A DNA stretch of 64,000 nucleotides from an uncultured Aquimarina sp. (lineage in GTDB: Bacteria; Bacteroidota; Bacteroidia; Flavobacteriales; Flavobacteriaceae): NCBI GenBank assembly GCA_947500545.1, contig CANMSO010000003.1:310001-374000 (forward strand). The letters run 5' to 3'. Made by a program: the position numbers and the translations under genes. Positions 20,601-27,577 of this stretch are shown piece after piece (the first letter of the stretch is position 1; every line of letters starts with the position of its first letter). The notes under the pieces are model-generated. The model was not told where the DNA came from, made no database searches, and was given only the letters and a program-made list of their open reading frames with translations.

Positions 20601-21397
20601 CAGCAATTACTAACCCAACAATAGCTGGCGAAAATGGATTAATATCGGTAAGCGTAGTAAACGGAAGGGGCCCATATACATTCATCCTTGATGAGGGTGC
20701 CCCTTTTTCTGCAGACAATAATGCGTTCACATTTGTTAATGTTCCTGTAGGTAAGCATAAGGTTACCGTTCAGGATGGTTTAGGATGTATTTCAGAAGCA
20801 GAAGATGTTATAATCGTTGAAGAGGAGAAAAGCCCAATAATAGAATATGCAGACGAAATCTTTTTCTGTACCATAACAGGTCAAAGCTATCCTGTGATTA
20901 CGATTGAAGACGAACAAGGAGAAGAATTAGAACTTCTATTTACAGATACAGTTTCTATTGTTTGGCAAAAACTTGACGAAATTACTTGTGATATTGAACT
21001 AGAAGATAATTGCCCTACTTCAGAATCTAGTTGTAGTTCTGATTGGTTTGATATTGCAACGGGTAATTCTAATACTATGACAGAGCCGGGGGAGTATAGA
21101 GTGGTAATTAATTTTGCGAATAGATTGTTTAACAATACGCAGGTATATTATTTTAAAGTAGAAAAGAATATTCCAGATGTTAATGAGGAAATTATAATGT
21201 ATCCAAATCCATCTAGGAATGATGTAACGATTAATGCAGATGTAAAAACAGTAAAAGTTTTTGATACTATGGGCAAGATCGTTTTACAAACCTCTGAAAA
21301 GTCATACAGTATTGCCGCATTACGTGACGGAGTCTATTTTGCTGAGGTTGAAACCAAAGACAACAGAAAAATAATAATCAAATTGATTAAGAAGTAA
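14636..21397 (+). CDS. Giant SprB-repeat surface protein, T9SS type A sorting domain
   Basis: From the ATG at 14636 this is 2253 residues with a clean signal peptide (MKKQLL to NVIAQQ). The frame also opens at a TTG at 14570, but that would put about 22 polar, His-rich residues before the signal, so the ATG is preferred. The protein is a collinear paralogue of the 3819-residue protein: the same mature N-terminus (QQEF-x-PRQNIST), PA-like domain, DUF11-like module, Cys-rich module and SprB repeats, with fewer repeats. A second copy of the Cys-rich module lies near the end (about 20850-21170). The last 80 residues are a type A sorting domain (MYPNPS, then VKVFDTMGK, then LRDGVYF, then a Lys-rich end). 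Type A signals usually lead to cleavage and surface anchoring or release. A palindromic terminator follows. Confidence 0.92.
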   Translation: MKKQLLSRLILLSLFFIGITNVIAQQEFKPRQNISTKGDVLLIGNTILGLTSNPPNNPYNTTGTNNGGSGFETSYIDIDGDNTTFSSSSADLDDPNAGCTEILYAGLYWTANYYLARENDPDTSSFGPGEISSNDALASNTILNINNGEWAGDFAIRPTELDNDNSDVKLSPASSNLVVADGCSIVNASELVGNIAVMSTGGACTDREKIVNAQNAGAIGAIIVNSNANHHQITGAGTLVTIPSGTIGNNDIAGLSLIDVIDAATNVINATISTTGNEVLTGLPITDVRSTGTADYRNIQLGFGAPGAVTYTTVQPQTTAQVIDVNGVPTTTNSGILYDGYLNTVSNPGTEASDNVPYSCYADVTSIVQANGYGTYTVANMKATLGITSGVSGAAGGWSLLVIYKDPGASATNRFISVSDGFREILGGASPSSVDLPISGFTTLPAPNPVRVKFGISSLEGDNGISGDNLQIRNTSDFYVDIFNAANPQNNFFNSSISVDGQITTNRNPASLNTLGYDTDLFELPNDAKDLIANGDTSADFRLETNGDSYQAFMTVFSIEDISSELTMVKNVLDNNLVNITGGTVEFGDQIFYEISAENTGNDDLTNVTITDALSDNVDFVPSSITAPVGVTFDYNDNTRTVTFNIPDNLVEQSDDPITMRYGIQVVTNCESLRDACSDEVSNTATSNYTGIVSGITSSGNSSSTIDACGNTDGLETSFSINFTACSSDISFCGGSLQLVAGTGYDQYVWSGPNGFSTTTTVNFVDVPSAVSGVYSVVKNDTNPADGTCVSLTEEFNVTSFSDLAHPLQDNAVENEVEYFDFSNGGCGVPLAQISLCGDQTYIVDSGFVAANLVSITWEELTASACFDRTDNCPAVAGGCDVIANWTDISPAPLTTSLELSDAGEYRMVVEFDGGCTQVFYFDINKNDYQPQVDIVDMQCSNIGTVQVNNIPPSGAFRFLISDSAAAAPTLPADIGLFTNAEGFFEIPFQVNPFNFTVYAVDTTLPNCVYQITSTVQSFDPQVNISVNHPECANNDNGNGLGSIMIEVIGGTPTYEYRILGGPNNIDVVTGNEAATNGDYTFNDLEPGNYTIQVVSNRNPDPECFQEFANVVIDPAPEFTAIANLISPATCDTGAVVEVVVTAGSGGPYEYADQGGVFSTDNRFTLPTTALPTDTFTFQVADTSTIMACVIEADITAIAAYVPIEIETAVPTNPVCPTDGGSIAVAVTANSAIAGRTFTFDLLDNLGGVVQTNTTSSLDFNFTNIPVGTGYKVRVSHNNTTDPTGITICPKETSTFDITAPGEVSFDANVTRELSCSLGNEAAQITINNFTGGGGGYEWAIDAAGPFTPVSGGSAVIEVATAQANFAIYVRGPNTPDCPVASTVSIAPIETVDNLVFTEGTSSCTNQTIEITVAAEPAGPTYTYSATPAPITGDGVTGVFTLETGINYTFTTTRSDNECTYTESFLANPISPLEITNVVTTENITCNGSNDGVIQFSVNSSDFDYEITDVTGTPVTNGTSTVNTVSVGGLGAGDYIINASDVNLDCPATAQFSVSEPAPLQTQVDVTQPTINTAGSIIVNTTGGTSPYEYSSDGGNTFVASNTFENLSEGEYYISVRDSKECIVVTQGIIIDTSPGELSVELILDNAFISCFGENDASINSIVTGGSGSYTYTLTGTDYLGGSINTSPQSDGSFSNLAAGDYTYLVDSPNNGSQSVPFSIAQPQELFVTFESTDINCNGDDNGTIIITADGGTLPYEYTISSANGIVNSTSSQGVFENLAPGTYSTVTTDANGCTQETVVEIAEPDVLQASIFAMTSETCLGDSDGTVTIQVEGGTPPYATNITNNDADFVEDKFTYDTLPSGTTTIFVRDSNNCRLALSVDILEGTSLDATLSERMDCPVIDANTGAITQPPVYYVDFVLGDNSTTTDIIYTLEEITGNTTIGTLSNTTGEFIVEPGTYEAILQHVSGCAIVVGTITIAEYRTMEISTAITNPTIAGENGLISVSVVNGRGPYTFILDEGAPFSADNNAFTFVNVPVGKHKVTVQDGLGCISEAEDVIIVEEEKSPIIEYADEIFFCTITGQSYPVITIEDEQGEELELLFTDTVSIVWQKLDEITCDIELEDNCPTSESSCSSDWFDIATGNSNTMTEPGEYRVVINFANRLFNNTQVYYFKVEKNIPDVNEEIIMYPNPSRNDVTINADVKTVKVFDTMGKIVLQTSEKSYSIAALRDGVYFAEVETKDNRKIIIKLIKK

Positions 21398-21414
21398 ACG
21401 CAAGTACTAAATAA

Positions 21415-21444
21415 AAAAAGAGCTCCTAATTAGGAGCTCTTTTT
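21415..21444. terminator. Bidirectional terminator, perfect 20-bp palindrome
   Basis: GAGCTCCTAA (21420-21429) is followed directly by its exact inverse (21430-21439), flanked by five A on the left and five T on the right. It can end transcripts from both sides and lies between the converging giant gene (+) and DoxX-like gene (-). Confidence 0.9.
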
Positions 21445-21459
21445 GTTTAAAAATATTTT

Positions 21460-21858
21460 TTACAAAGTGATCACATACAATCCAAAAACGGCTACAATAA
21501 AGTAGCAGGTAATCGTTAATGCGCCTTGGTAGTCTTTTGCTACTCTTTGTCCAAAAAGAAGCATTAAGAGCGTTAAACAAGCCAAAAATATCCCTATAGT
21601 AGCATAGAAAGTGTTGTTATCTACAACAAGGTGATAAATACCCATTACGCAGCTTATAGCGGTAATAATTTCTATAATAAGAATAACACTCAATAGTAAA
21701 GGAACCATTTTACCCATAAAAGTTTCTGCAAAATGCCCGGTTAACCAGCTTAGATTGCCTTTCCAGTCAACTACTTTATCAATACCAGATTGTAAAAAGG
21801 TGATTAAAAGAAATAAGAGAATCGTAATTGATACAATATGAGTCATAAAATTATCCAT
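21460..21858 (-). CDS. DoxX-like small membrane protein
   Basis: This 132-residue protein has four predicted transmembrane helices (about residues 6-24, 49-71, 81-101 and 112-130). The first loop has SGIDKVVDW, typical of DoxX/DoxD-like proteins of Bacteroidota. The specific role is unknown; relatives are linked to quinone or thiol redox in other organisms. The start may be Met1 or Met5. It lies 27 bases after the end of holB on the same strand and may be read with it. Confidence 0.7.
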   Translation of the reverse strand: MDNFMTHIVSITILLFLLITFLQSGIDKVVDWKGNLSWLTGHFAETFMGKMVPLLLSVILIIEIITAISCVMGIYHLVVDNNTFYATIGIFLACLTLLMLLFGQRVAKDYQGALTITCYFIVAVFGLYVITL

Positions 21859-21885
21859 AATTGATGAAGTTTGATTTAAAATAAG

Positions 21886-23040
21886 TTAGTGTGCTTTCTT
21901 GTGCAATAGCCTTGTAAGTTTAATAGAAAGGTCTGTAAGAATGATTTTTGCATTCCCATTTCGCTCGATATGATATGCAGCATCCTGTAATTCGTTACAG
22001 ATATCCATAATGTTTGCCCCATGAACAAAAGGAGCAAAATTTTCTAGTTTAAAACCATTAGTGCTAGGCTCTAGAAATACTAATTCCTCTGCGCCGTAAT
22101 TAAGAAGCATGGCCTGTCTAAAAAAGTCAAGACAATATTTCAGGAATTTTTTTTGTGTTTCTCTTCCAGAACCTGCAATAGACTCGCTCCAGGTGATAAG
22201 ATCGTTTACAGCAGATTTATTTCCTTTGGCTCTAAAAGCGGTACGTACCCACTGTATAAACCAATCTTCAAACTGATCATCGCCGCCATCATGATGTAGT
22301 AGGTGTAATGCTTTACTATAGTCTCCGTTAGCCTGATGTGCTATTTTCAAAGCCTCGCTATCAGATAGGTTCTCACTTTCTTTTAGCGCTTCTTTTATCA
22401 CTTGCTCCCCTAAAGGAGGAAAATGCAACACCTGACATCTTGATCTAATGGTTTGTATAAGCTGTTCTTCGTCTTCGGTGATAAGTATAAATACAGTTTT
22501 CTCTGGTGGCTCTTCTATAAGTTTAAGGAGCTTGTTAGAGGCTGCGATATTCATTTTATCGGCCATCCAGATGAGCATTACTTTGTAGCCACCTTCATAG
22601 CTTTTTAGCGAAAGCTTTTTTACAATATGCAGAGCTTCATCTACACCTATTTGTCCTTGCTTCTTTTCAATCCCTATAGAAAGATACCAGTCAAAAATAC
22701 TTCCGTATGGGTTTTCCTTTACAAAACTTCGCCATTCTTCTGCAAATTGATCTGATGTAGGATGCTTTTTCACTTTATCATTTACCGCAACCGGATATAC
22801 AAAATGTAAGTCTGGATGTGCAAGATGATCAAATTTTACATTACAGGCCTGTATCCCATTGGTATTCTCACCATTTTGATTTTGGCACAGGATATATTGG
22901 GCATAGGCAATGGCCATAGGTAATGTGCCACTACCATTAGCGCCCACAAAAAGCTGCGCATGAGGTATCCTTTTGCGATCAGCACTGGTGGTTAGATAAC
23001 TTTTGATATGTTTTAGGCCTAGTATTTCAGAAAAAAGCAT
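21886..23040 (-). CDS. holB: DNA polymerase III delta' subunit
   Basis: This clamp-loader subunit has the AAA+ layout: N-terminal LFSEILG-x3-IK, a degenerate P-loop (GANGSGTLP, where the canonical Lys is lost, as is usual for a non-hydrolysing delta'), LLKLIEEPPE, and the SRC motif (IRSRCQ). The length of 384 residues fits the family. The frame extends to a GTG at 23061, but the ATG at 23040 gives the standard family N-terminus and is preferred. A TAnnTTTG box lies only 3 bases upstream of that ATG, so the transcript may be leaderless. Confidence 0.93.
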   Translation of the reverse strand: MLFSEILGLKHIKSYLTTSADRKRIPHAQLFVGANGSGTLPMAIAYAQYILCQNQNGENTNGIQACNVKFDHLAHPDLHFVYPVAVNDKVKKHPTSDQFAEEWRSFVKENPYGSIFDWYLSIGIEKKQGQIGVDEALHIVKKLSLKSYEGGYKVMLIWMADKMNIAASNKLLKLIEEPPEKTVFILITEDEEQLIQTIRSRCQVLHFPPLGEQVIKEALKESENLSDSEALKIAHQANGDYSKALHLLHHDGGDDQFEDWFIQWVRTAFRAKGNKSAVNDLITWSESIAGSGRETQKKFLKYCLDFFRQAMLLNYGAEELVFLEPSTNGFKLENFAPFVHGANIMDICNELQDAAYHIERNGNAKIILTDLSIKLTRLLHKKAH

Positions 23041-23043
23041 AGG

Positions 23044-23075
23044 CAAATATAATGAACTCACCCATAGCGAAACAA
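23044..23075 (-). promoter_or_regulatory. Candidate promoter for holB
   Basis: On the minus strand, TATATTTG (23044-23051) matches the Bacteroidota -7 box, with a TTG (23073-23075) 21 bases upstream as a possible -33 element. The box ends 3 bases before the preferred ATG, so the transcript would have little or no leader. Chance matches are common in AT-rich DNA. Confidence 0.4.
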
Positions 23076-23130
23076 TATAGATAACTAAGGTTTTTTATGC
23101 AGTCGAAGATTTGGGTTAATTGTTTTAATT

Positions 23131-24216
23131 CTAATCGGTCATGTTGCTTACTTTGCTAGATAACTGAGATACTATTTTTTCGAATTCTTCAGAAAATTGA
23201 TAAGGAGCAGTATTATCATTTTTTGAAAGGTTAATATAATCCGAAACTAAGAGTAAAGGACTGGCTTTCATGTAAGAAGTTAGATCTTTTCTGGTCTTAT
23301 CTTTTAATACATAGGCAGTAATTTTACTTCCTATGTAATAACCCATTTCATCAATGTTGGTAGTAAAAAAAGAATTGTAGAAATTATTTACATTTTCGTT
23401 AGAGTGACTTTTTTGAAAATCTACAATTAACCTGTCGAACATCCAAAATATAAACTTTTCTCTTTTTTCATTCTTCTTATAACGATCCAGCCAACTTTTA
23501 TTAGCTTTTGTTTCTTTAATAGTTTTTACATCGTCCAGATATGTAGCACTACCTTCGAGATACAGAGATTCGAACAAAAAGTAAGTCCAATAGTCAGGCG
23601 AGCTGTCTTTGGGTTTTTTAAGGGCACTTCTAATTTTCTCATTCTGAGACCAGATTGCCTGTAGATTATGAAATAACTCGTGTTTGCATATCAGAAAGAA
23701 ATAATCCATATCATTATTCATGTGGTGTAGTGAAATATGAAAAATATTTCTATCACCAAAAGTATATCCTGTAGAATTTCCTCCTAAAACACCTATGATT
23801 TTAATGGTAATATGTTTGTTAGAGGGCATAAATGGTTGTAAAGATTCTTTTAGCTTTGTTTCGATATTTACAAGATTAGATTGTAATTCTTTAATAAAAT
23901 CAGACAAATTATTTAGGTCGTTTATGATCGATTTATATTGGAATTTTTGTTCAATATTACTCACAGATTCTAAACCCGATTGCACCTTTTTAATAGCCTC
24001 TATCATAGTGCTATCCTGGGTGTCTAATTTTTTTAACAATGCTTGTGAGCTTTCTAATTTTGCCAATTCTATAGCTTGAGTCTTCAAAAAAGTTTTGTTT
24101 TTAAAAATCTCGATAGTTTTGTGAGCATTAGATAGATCTAATTCTAATGATAATTGAGAATAGCTGAAAAAGCAATTTGTAATTAAAATTACCAGAGGTA
24201 AACCATATTTTTTCAT
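23131..24216 (-). CDS. Putative exported zinc metallopeptidase with HELFH motif
   Basis: This 361-residue protein has an N-terminal signal peptide (about residues 1-20, SYS-Q) and a helical Lys/Glu-rich section to about residue 125. The catalytic part has HELFH (His179, Glu180, His183) and a downstream Glu in LEGSATYLDD (Glu221). This is the HExxH plus Glu layout of gluzincin-like peptidases and resembles the DUF5700 group. It is probably periplasmic or secreted. The substrate is unknown. It is probably a single-gene unit, since 69 bases and a separate promoter candidate lie between it and holB. Confidence 0.65.
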   Translation of the reverse strand: MKKYGLPLVILITNCFFSYSQLSLELDLSNAHKTIEIFKNKTFLKTQAIELAKLESSQALLKKLDTQDSTMIEAIKKVQSGLESVSNIEQKFQYKSIINDLNNLSDFIKELQSNLVNIETKLKESLQPFMPSNKHITIKIIGVLGGNSTGYTFGDRNIFHISLHHMNNDMDYFFLICKHELFHNLQAIWSQNEKIRSALKKPKDSSPDYWTYFLFESLYLEGSATYLDDVKTIKETKANKSWLDRYKKNEKREKFIFWMFDRLIVDFQKSHSNENVNNFYNSFFTTNIDEMGYYIGSKITAYVLKDKTRKDLTSYMKASPLLLVSDYINLSKNDNTAPYQFSEEFEKIVSQLSSKVSNMTD

Positions 24217-24580
24217 AAATGTATTTGATTTTTGATCTTTGATTGTTCGTAAAATTGTTTGTAATCCTTAATGTTTATAATTTCTCTTATAGCTTTTTTC
24301 TTGTTAGGGTGATGGTCATAATATGACTCTACAATTAGTATCCCAAGTTTTGCGGTCTCTCATCATTCGTTTTAGAGTATAACCATGGGGATAGATTTGA
24401 ACTATTTTTATTGTTATCAAATTCTTTTAGTAAGGGAACAAATCTATGTCTGTTAAAATTATCTTTGTATTTTCAGGTTCGCTGGCGAAAATTGTTTTTT
24501 CTTTTCTAATATCTGTAGAACAGGTAAAACAGAAGACGCCACGGGCTAGAAAAAGGAATTTTATTTTTCTCGCAATCATT
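24217..24580. other. Intergenic stretch without a supported gene
   Basis: This 364-base AT-rich stretch lies between the start of the HELFH peptidase gene and the end of the SRPBCC gene, both on the minus strand. A 62-codon plus-strand frame from 24446 overlaps the SRPBCC gene and looks like no known family. No convincing -7 box, hairpin or RNA gene was seen. Confidence 0.5.
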
Positions 24581-25012
24581 TTATGCTCGTTTTTCAAATG
24601 GAATGATGACGTTGTTTTCTATGTAGTTTTTTAATCCTTGTAAAAGTATAGCCCAGCAATATGAAGATTGTCTGTATTCATCATTAAATGACAACCATCC
24701 CGTATGCTGAAACTTAAGTACTACACCATTTTCAGAATTTTCCAAATCAAAACCAAAGGATGTATGATTCCAGTTTTCATCTGATTTTGTCATTTTAATA
24801 TGAAAACTCTTGTTTGCTTCTACCTTGATTACTTTTCCATACCAATCATAATCGTCGGTGAAATTAAGATTGTAAATTTCTCCTGTTTCTGGAGTACCTG
24901 TACAATATAGTGGCCACCAATTAATAAGGTGCTCTGGATTTGTTATTGCATCAAAAATTTTATCGATACGACCCTTGATACATAAATCGTGATAAATTGA
25001 ATAATTAGTCAT
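24581..25012 (-). CDS. SRPBCC (AHSA1-type) domain protein
   Basis: This 143-residue protein is one START/Bet v1-like domain: N-terminal strand, F.AITNPEHL.NWWP (typical of AHSA1-like proteins), and the C-terminal helix WAILLQGLKNYIE. Members bind small hydrophobic ligands or act as chaperone co-factors; the ligand here cannot be read. It is the last gene of a minus-strand run behind the CPBP-like and VOC genes, with 21 bases separating it from the former. Confidence 0.8.
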   Translation of the reverse strand: MTNYSIYHDLCIKGRIDKIFDAITNPEHLINWWPLYCTGTPETGEIYNLNFTDDYDWYGKVIKVEANKSFHIKMTKSDENWNHTSFGFDLENSENGVVLKFQHTGWLSFNDEYRQSSYCWAILLQGLKNYIENNVIIPFEKRA

Positions 25013-25033
25013 GAGTATTATATATTATTTAGT

Positions 25034-25786
25034 TTATAAAGCACTTCCAAAATATTGTGTCATATCTAATGTAAAATGAACTACAAAGAACCACCAAACA
25101 TCTTTGGACTTATGTATTACAGAAAGAATTAGTACTCCTATTGCAGTATCTATAATCAAACTGCCCAGTTCAACAAGAGAATATCCATCTGCAATCATAC
25201 TTGGAATATGACCCGCAGCAAATAATGTGGCAACAATAACTATAGTCCAATTGTTTCCAATCCATTTGGAGAGCCGTACAAATATCATGGCAATTGTAAT
25301 GTCTTCCATAAATACTTGAGCCAGTTCAGATATGTTTTTTGGGTTATAAATATTGAGCATAATCTTTCCTAAAGGAGCGGCATCTTCTCTAACCATCCAA
25401 TAGACAATTAGCGATATAACAGCAATGAATAAACCAATACTAATACGAATTATAATACTAGCCTTTGGTAGCCAAATGCTATCTAAAGAGTGTTTACGGA
25501 AAAACACCAGGATTAAAGTAGGAGAAAAAATTAATACTTGATTTATTGCATCTATAATGGGCAATTTGTTTTTATTGGGAAACAACATTCCTTTGATATA
25601 TAATTGCCCAATACCGAGTATTGCTACTACCGCAATAATAGCAAAAATGAATTCTAAATATGGTTTTTGAGGATGATATTCAACAGGTTTATTCCAAAGT
25701 CTGCTTCTAAAAAAATGATTAAAAAGAAGCCATAGTACGGCTGCAGTTGCATAGGCGACCATTAGAGATGTATAATGTTTAGTCAT
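25034..25786 (-). CDS. CPBP-like intramembrane protease homologue
   Basis: This 250-residue protein has about seven or eight hydrophobic segments. Its C-terminal half resembles CPBP/Abi (CAAX prenyl protease 2-like) proteins: Glu161-Asp162 with Arg171, AAGHIPS (His193), and HFTLD (His237, Asp241). The first motif is normally Glu-Glu-x3-Arg; here it is Glu-Asp with Arg nine residues on, so activity is uncertain. It lies between the SRPBCC and VOC genes and opposite a LytTR regulator. Bacterial CPBP proteins often act in peptide maturation or self-immunity, but no peptide gene was seen nearby. Confidence 0.6.
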   Translation of the reverse strand: MTKHYTSLMVAYATAAVLWLLFNHFFRSRLWNKPVEYHPQKPYLEFIFAIIAVVAILGIGQLYIKGMLFPNKNKLPIIDAINQVLIFSPTLILVFFRKHSLDSIWLPKASIIIRISIGLFIAVISLIVYWMVREDAAPLGKIMLNIYNPKNISELAQVFMEDITIAMIFVRLSKWIGNNWTIVIVATLFAAGHIPSMIADGYSLVELGSLIIDTAIGVLILSVIHKSKDVWWFFVVHFTLDMTQYFGSAL

Positions 25787-25828
25787 GGATAAATGTTATT
25801 GAGATTGTACATCGTTTCAAAGCAATTT

Positions 25829-26185
25829 TTAATGTTGATCAAGCATGATTTGATTACCATCTGGATCGGAAAAAATTATGGACTTCATTGATTCATTAGA
25901 TGAGGTTTCTTTTATGAGGTTAATACTCTTACCTTTTAAATTTTCTTGAATGTTAAGGATGTCTGAAGAATTAAAAGTCAATATATTTTGTTGGAACATT
26001 CCTTGAAACAACCCAATCTTTAATGAAGAGTGCTCCAAAATGCGCCATTTTTGAGTCACAGTGTCCTTAAAATTATTGTTAATATGTCCACCATCTATTA
26101 CGGTAAATCCCAAATGTTCATAAAAGCTTACAGACTCTTCAATTTTTTTAACTACGATACTGAGTGAAAATGTTCCTAATTCCAT
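25829..26185 (-). CDS. VOC (glyoxalase/bleomycin-resistance-like) protein
   Basis: This single-domain 118-residue protein has the two beta-alpha-beta-beta-beta halves of the vicinal-oxygen-chelate fold: VVKKIEESVSFYEHLGF at the start and IFSDPDGNQIML at the end. The DPDGN-x-I end motif is characteristic. The substrate is unknown. It is the first gene of the minus-strand run and faces the LytTR gene across 236 bases. Confidence 0.8.
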   Translation of the reverse strand: MELGTFSLSIVVKKIEESVSFYEHLGFTVIDGGHINNNFKDTVTQKWRILEHSSLKIGLFQGMFQQNILTFNSSDILNIQENLKGKSINLIKETSSNESMKSIIFSDPDGNQIMLDQH

Positions 26186-26308
26186 AATGATATGTTTTAT
26201 GAGGTTATTGCAATTAGCAAAATGCTTCAGAAATACTATTCATACTTAAGTACCATTTTTATGATTCCTGAATTCAAAACCTTAAATTAGTTTGATTTTA
26301 CATTCTAA

Positions 26309-26370
26309 AAACACCTACTAATATATTTAGGAGAAGTTTGTTTTTAGTTTAATTTGACCTCAAACACCTA
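26309..26370 (+). promoter_or_regulatory. Candidate regulator site: two direct AAACACCTA repeats
   Basis: AAACACCTA occurs at 26309-26317 and 26362-26370, in direct orientation, 53 bases start to start (about five helical turns). Both copies lie in the region between the divergent VOC and LytTR genes. LytTR proteins bind direct repeats of about 9 bases, but usually at shorter spacing, so this is only a candidate. Confidence 0.25.
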
Positions 26371-26421
26371 AAATAGTTTCTGAAAAAGGGATAATTTTAA
26401 AGACAGATATACTTTGTTCAT

Positions 26422-27330
26422 ATGAAACCCAAAACAATTAAGCTTCAATTTGAAAACTTAATATCTATAAAGGTTATAATTATCGTCACTTCGATAACTA
26501 TGTTAATTGTCTTAGGCATTTTTTATCTACACCCAACAAATATTGAATGGACATCTAGGGATGATTTCAGTTGGTTCAACTTATTACAGTTCGTTCTTAT
26601 AGATCAACTCTTAATAGAATTCTTTACTACCTATATAATTGCAATATCTATGATGCATTATGCATCAAAGTTTAGACTTCAATATATCCAGTTAACGATA
26701 AAAAGTATTGCAATGCTTTTTTTGAAATTTATTCCATTGTTTCTTGTGGTATATTTTGCAACAGCACCCGTTACAACAACTATTAGATATTTTTACCATT
26801 TATTGATATTACAACGTAACGATTTGAGCTATATAGATTCTTATTTCTTTATCAATTCTAAAATCTATTTTGCCTATCTGGCACCCATTTTATTAAGTAG
26901 TGTTTTGTTGTTGGCTAGTTTAATAGTGTCTAGTCTAAAAATAAACAAGCACAAAACTAAAGACGCGCTCAATAATGTTACTTTAAAAGTTAAAACCGAA
27001 AAAGGAGAAAGATTGATTAGTAGCTTAGAGATCATTTCGATCACCAAAGAGGGATCAAACTATATGGTAAATTTAGGCAGCACAACTTATCGAACTACCA
27101 AAAACCTTACAGAACTAGAGGAAAAACTTGGTCATAATTTTATAAAAATCAATAGATCAACTATAGTTAACCTTCTTTTTTTTAAAGATTATTCATTCTG
27201 GGAAAATGAAAAATATATTTTTAGAATGAAAAACGGTACAGAATTTAATGTTACTCGTGAAAGATTAAAAAAGATAAAAGAACGAATAGAGTTCTGTAAT
27301 ACAAATTTTGAACTACCAAATCCAGTATAA
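26422..27330 (+). CDS. Membrane-bound LytTR-family transcription regulator
   Basis: This 302-residue protein has four predicted transmembrane helices (about residues 17-37, 55-77, 90-115 and 150-172) and a cytoplasmic LytTR DNA-binding domain at about 190-290. LytTR marks are the IISITKEGSNYMV segment, YRTTKNLTELEEKL, and FIKINRSTIVNL. There is no receiver or kinase domain, so the membrane part may itself sense a signal. Its divergent position suggests that it controls the VOC/CPBP/SRPBCC run and itself. Confidence 0.85.
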   Translation: MKPKTIKLQFENLISIKVIIIVTSITMLIVLGIFYLHPTNIEWTSRDDFSWFNLLQFVLIDQLLIEFFTTYIIAISMMHYASKFRLQYIQLTIKSIAMLFLKFIPLFLVVYFATAPVTTTIRYFYHLLILQRNDLSYIDSYFFINSKIYFAYLAPILLSSVLLLASLIVSSLKINKHKTKDALNNVTLKVKTEKGERLISSLEIISITKEGSNYMVNLGSTTYRTTKNLTELEEKLGHNFIKINRSTIVNLLFFKDYSFWENEKYIFRMKNGTEFNVTRERLKKIKERIEFCNTNFELPNPV

Positions 27331-27577
27331 ATTAATTAGCGATAATTTTAGTACGGGTAATGTTTTAAGACGTTACATTATACTTGACATAATTCGACAA
27401 TCAGATTTGAGAAATTGCGAAAATCTAATACTATCATATTTCTACCAAACGAAGACTTTTTCTAAAGAATCAATAAAATTGAAAATTTACTATCGTTTTC
27501 GTAGATTTTTTGCTTCAGATTTCAGTGTTTTTAACGAAATAGAATTATTTTCGTTTGCTTAATATCAATACAGTAAC

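Noticed and set aside
24446..24634. 62-codon plus-strand frame
   Set aside because: It overlaps the SRPBCC gene on the other strand and has no ribosome-binding or family support.
27308..27562. 84-codon plus-strand frame between the LytTR gene and pgk
   Set aside because: It overlaps the LytTR gene end, shows no recognisable family features, and looks like untranslated leader of pgk.
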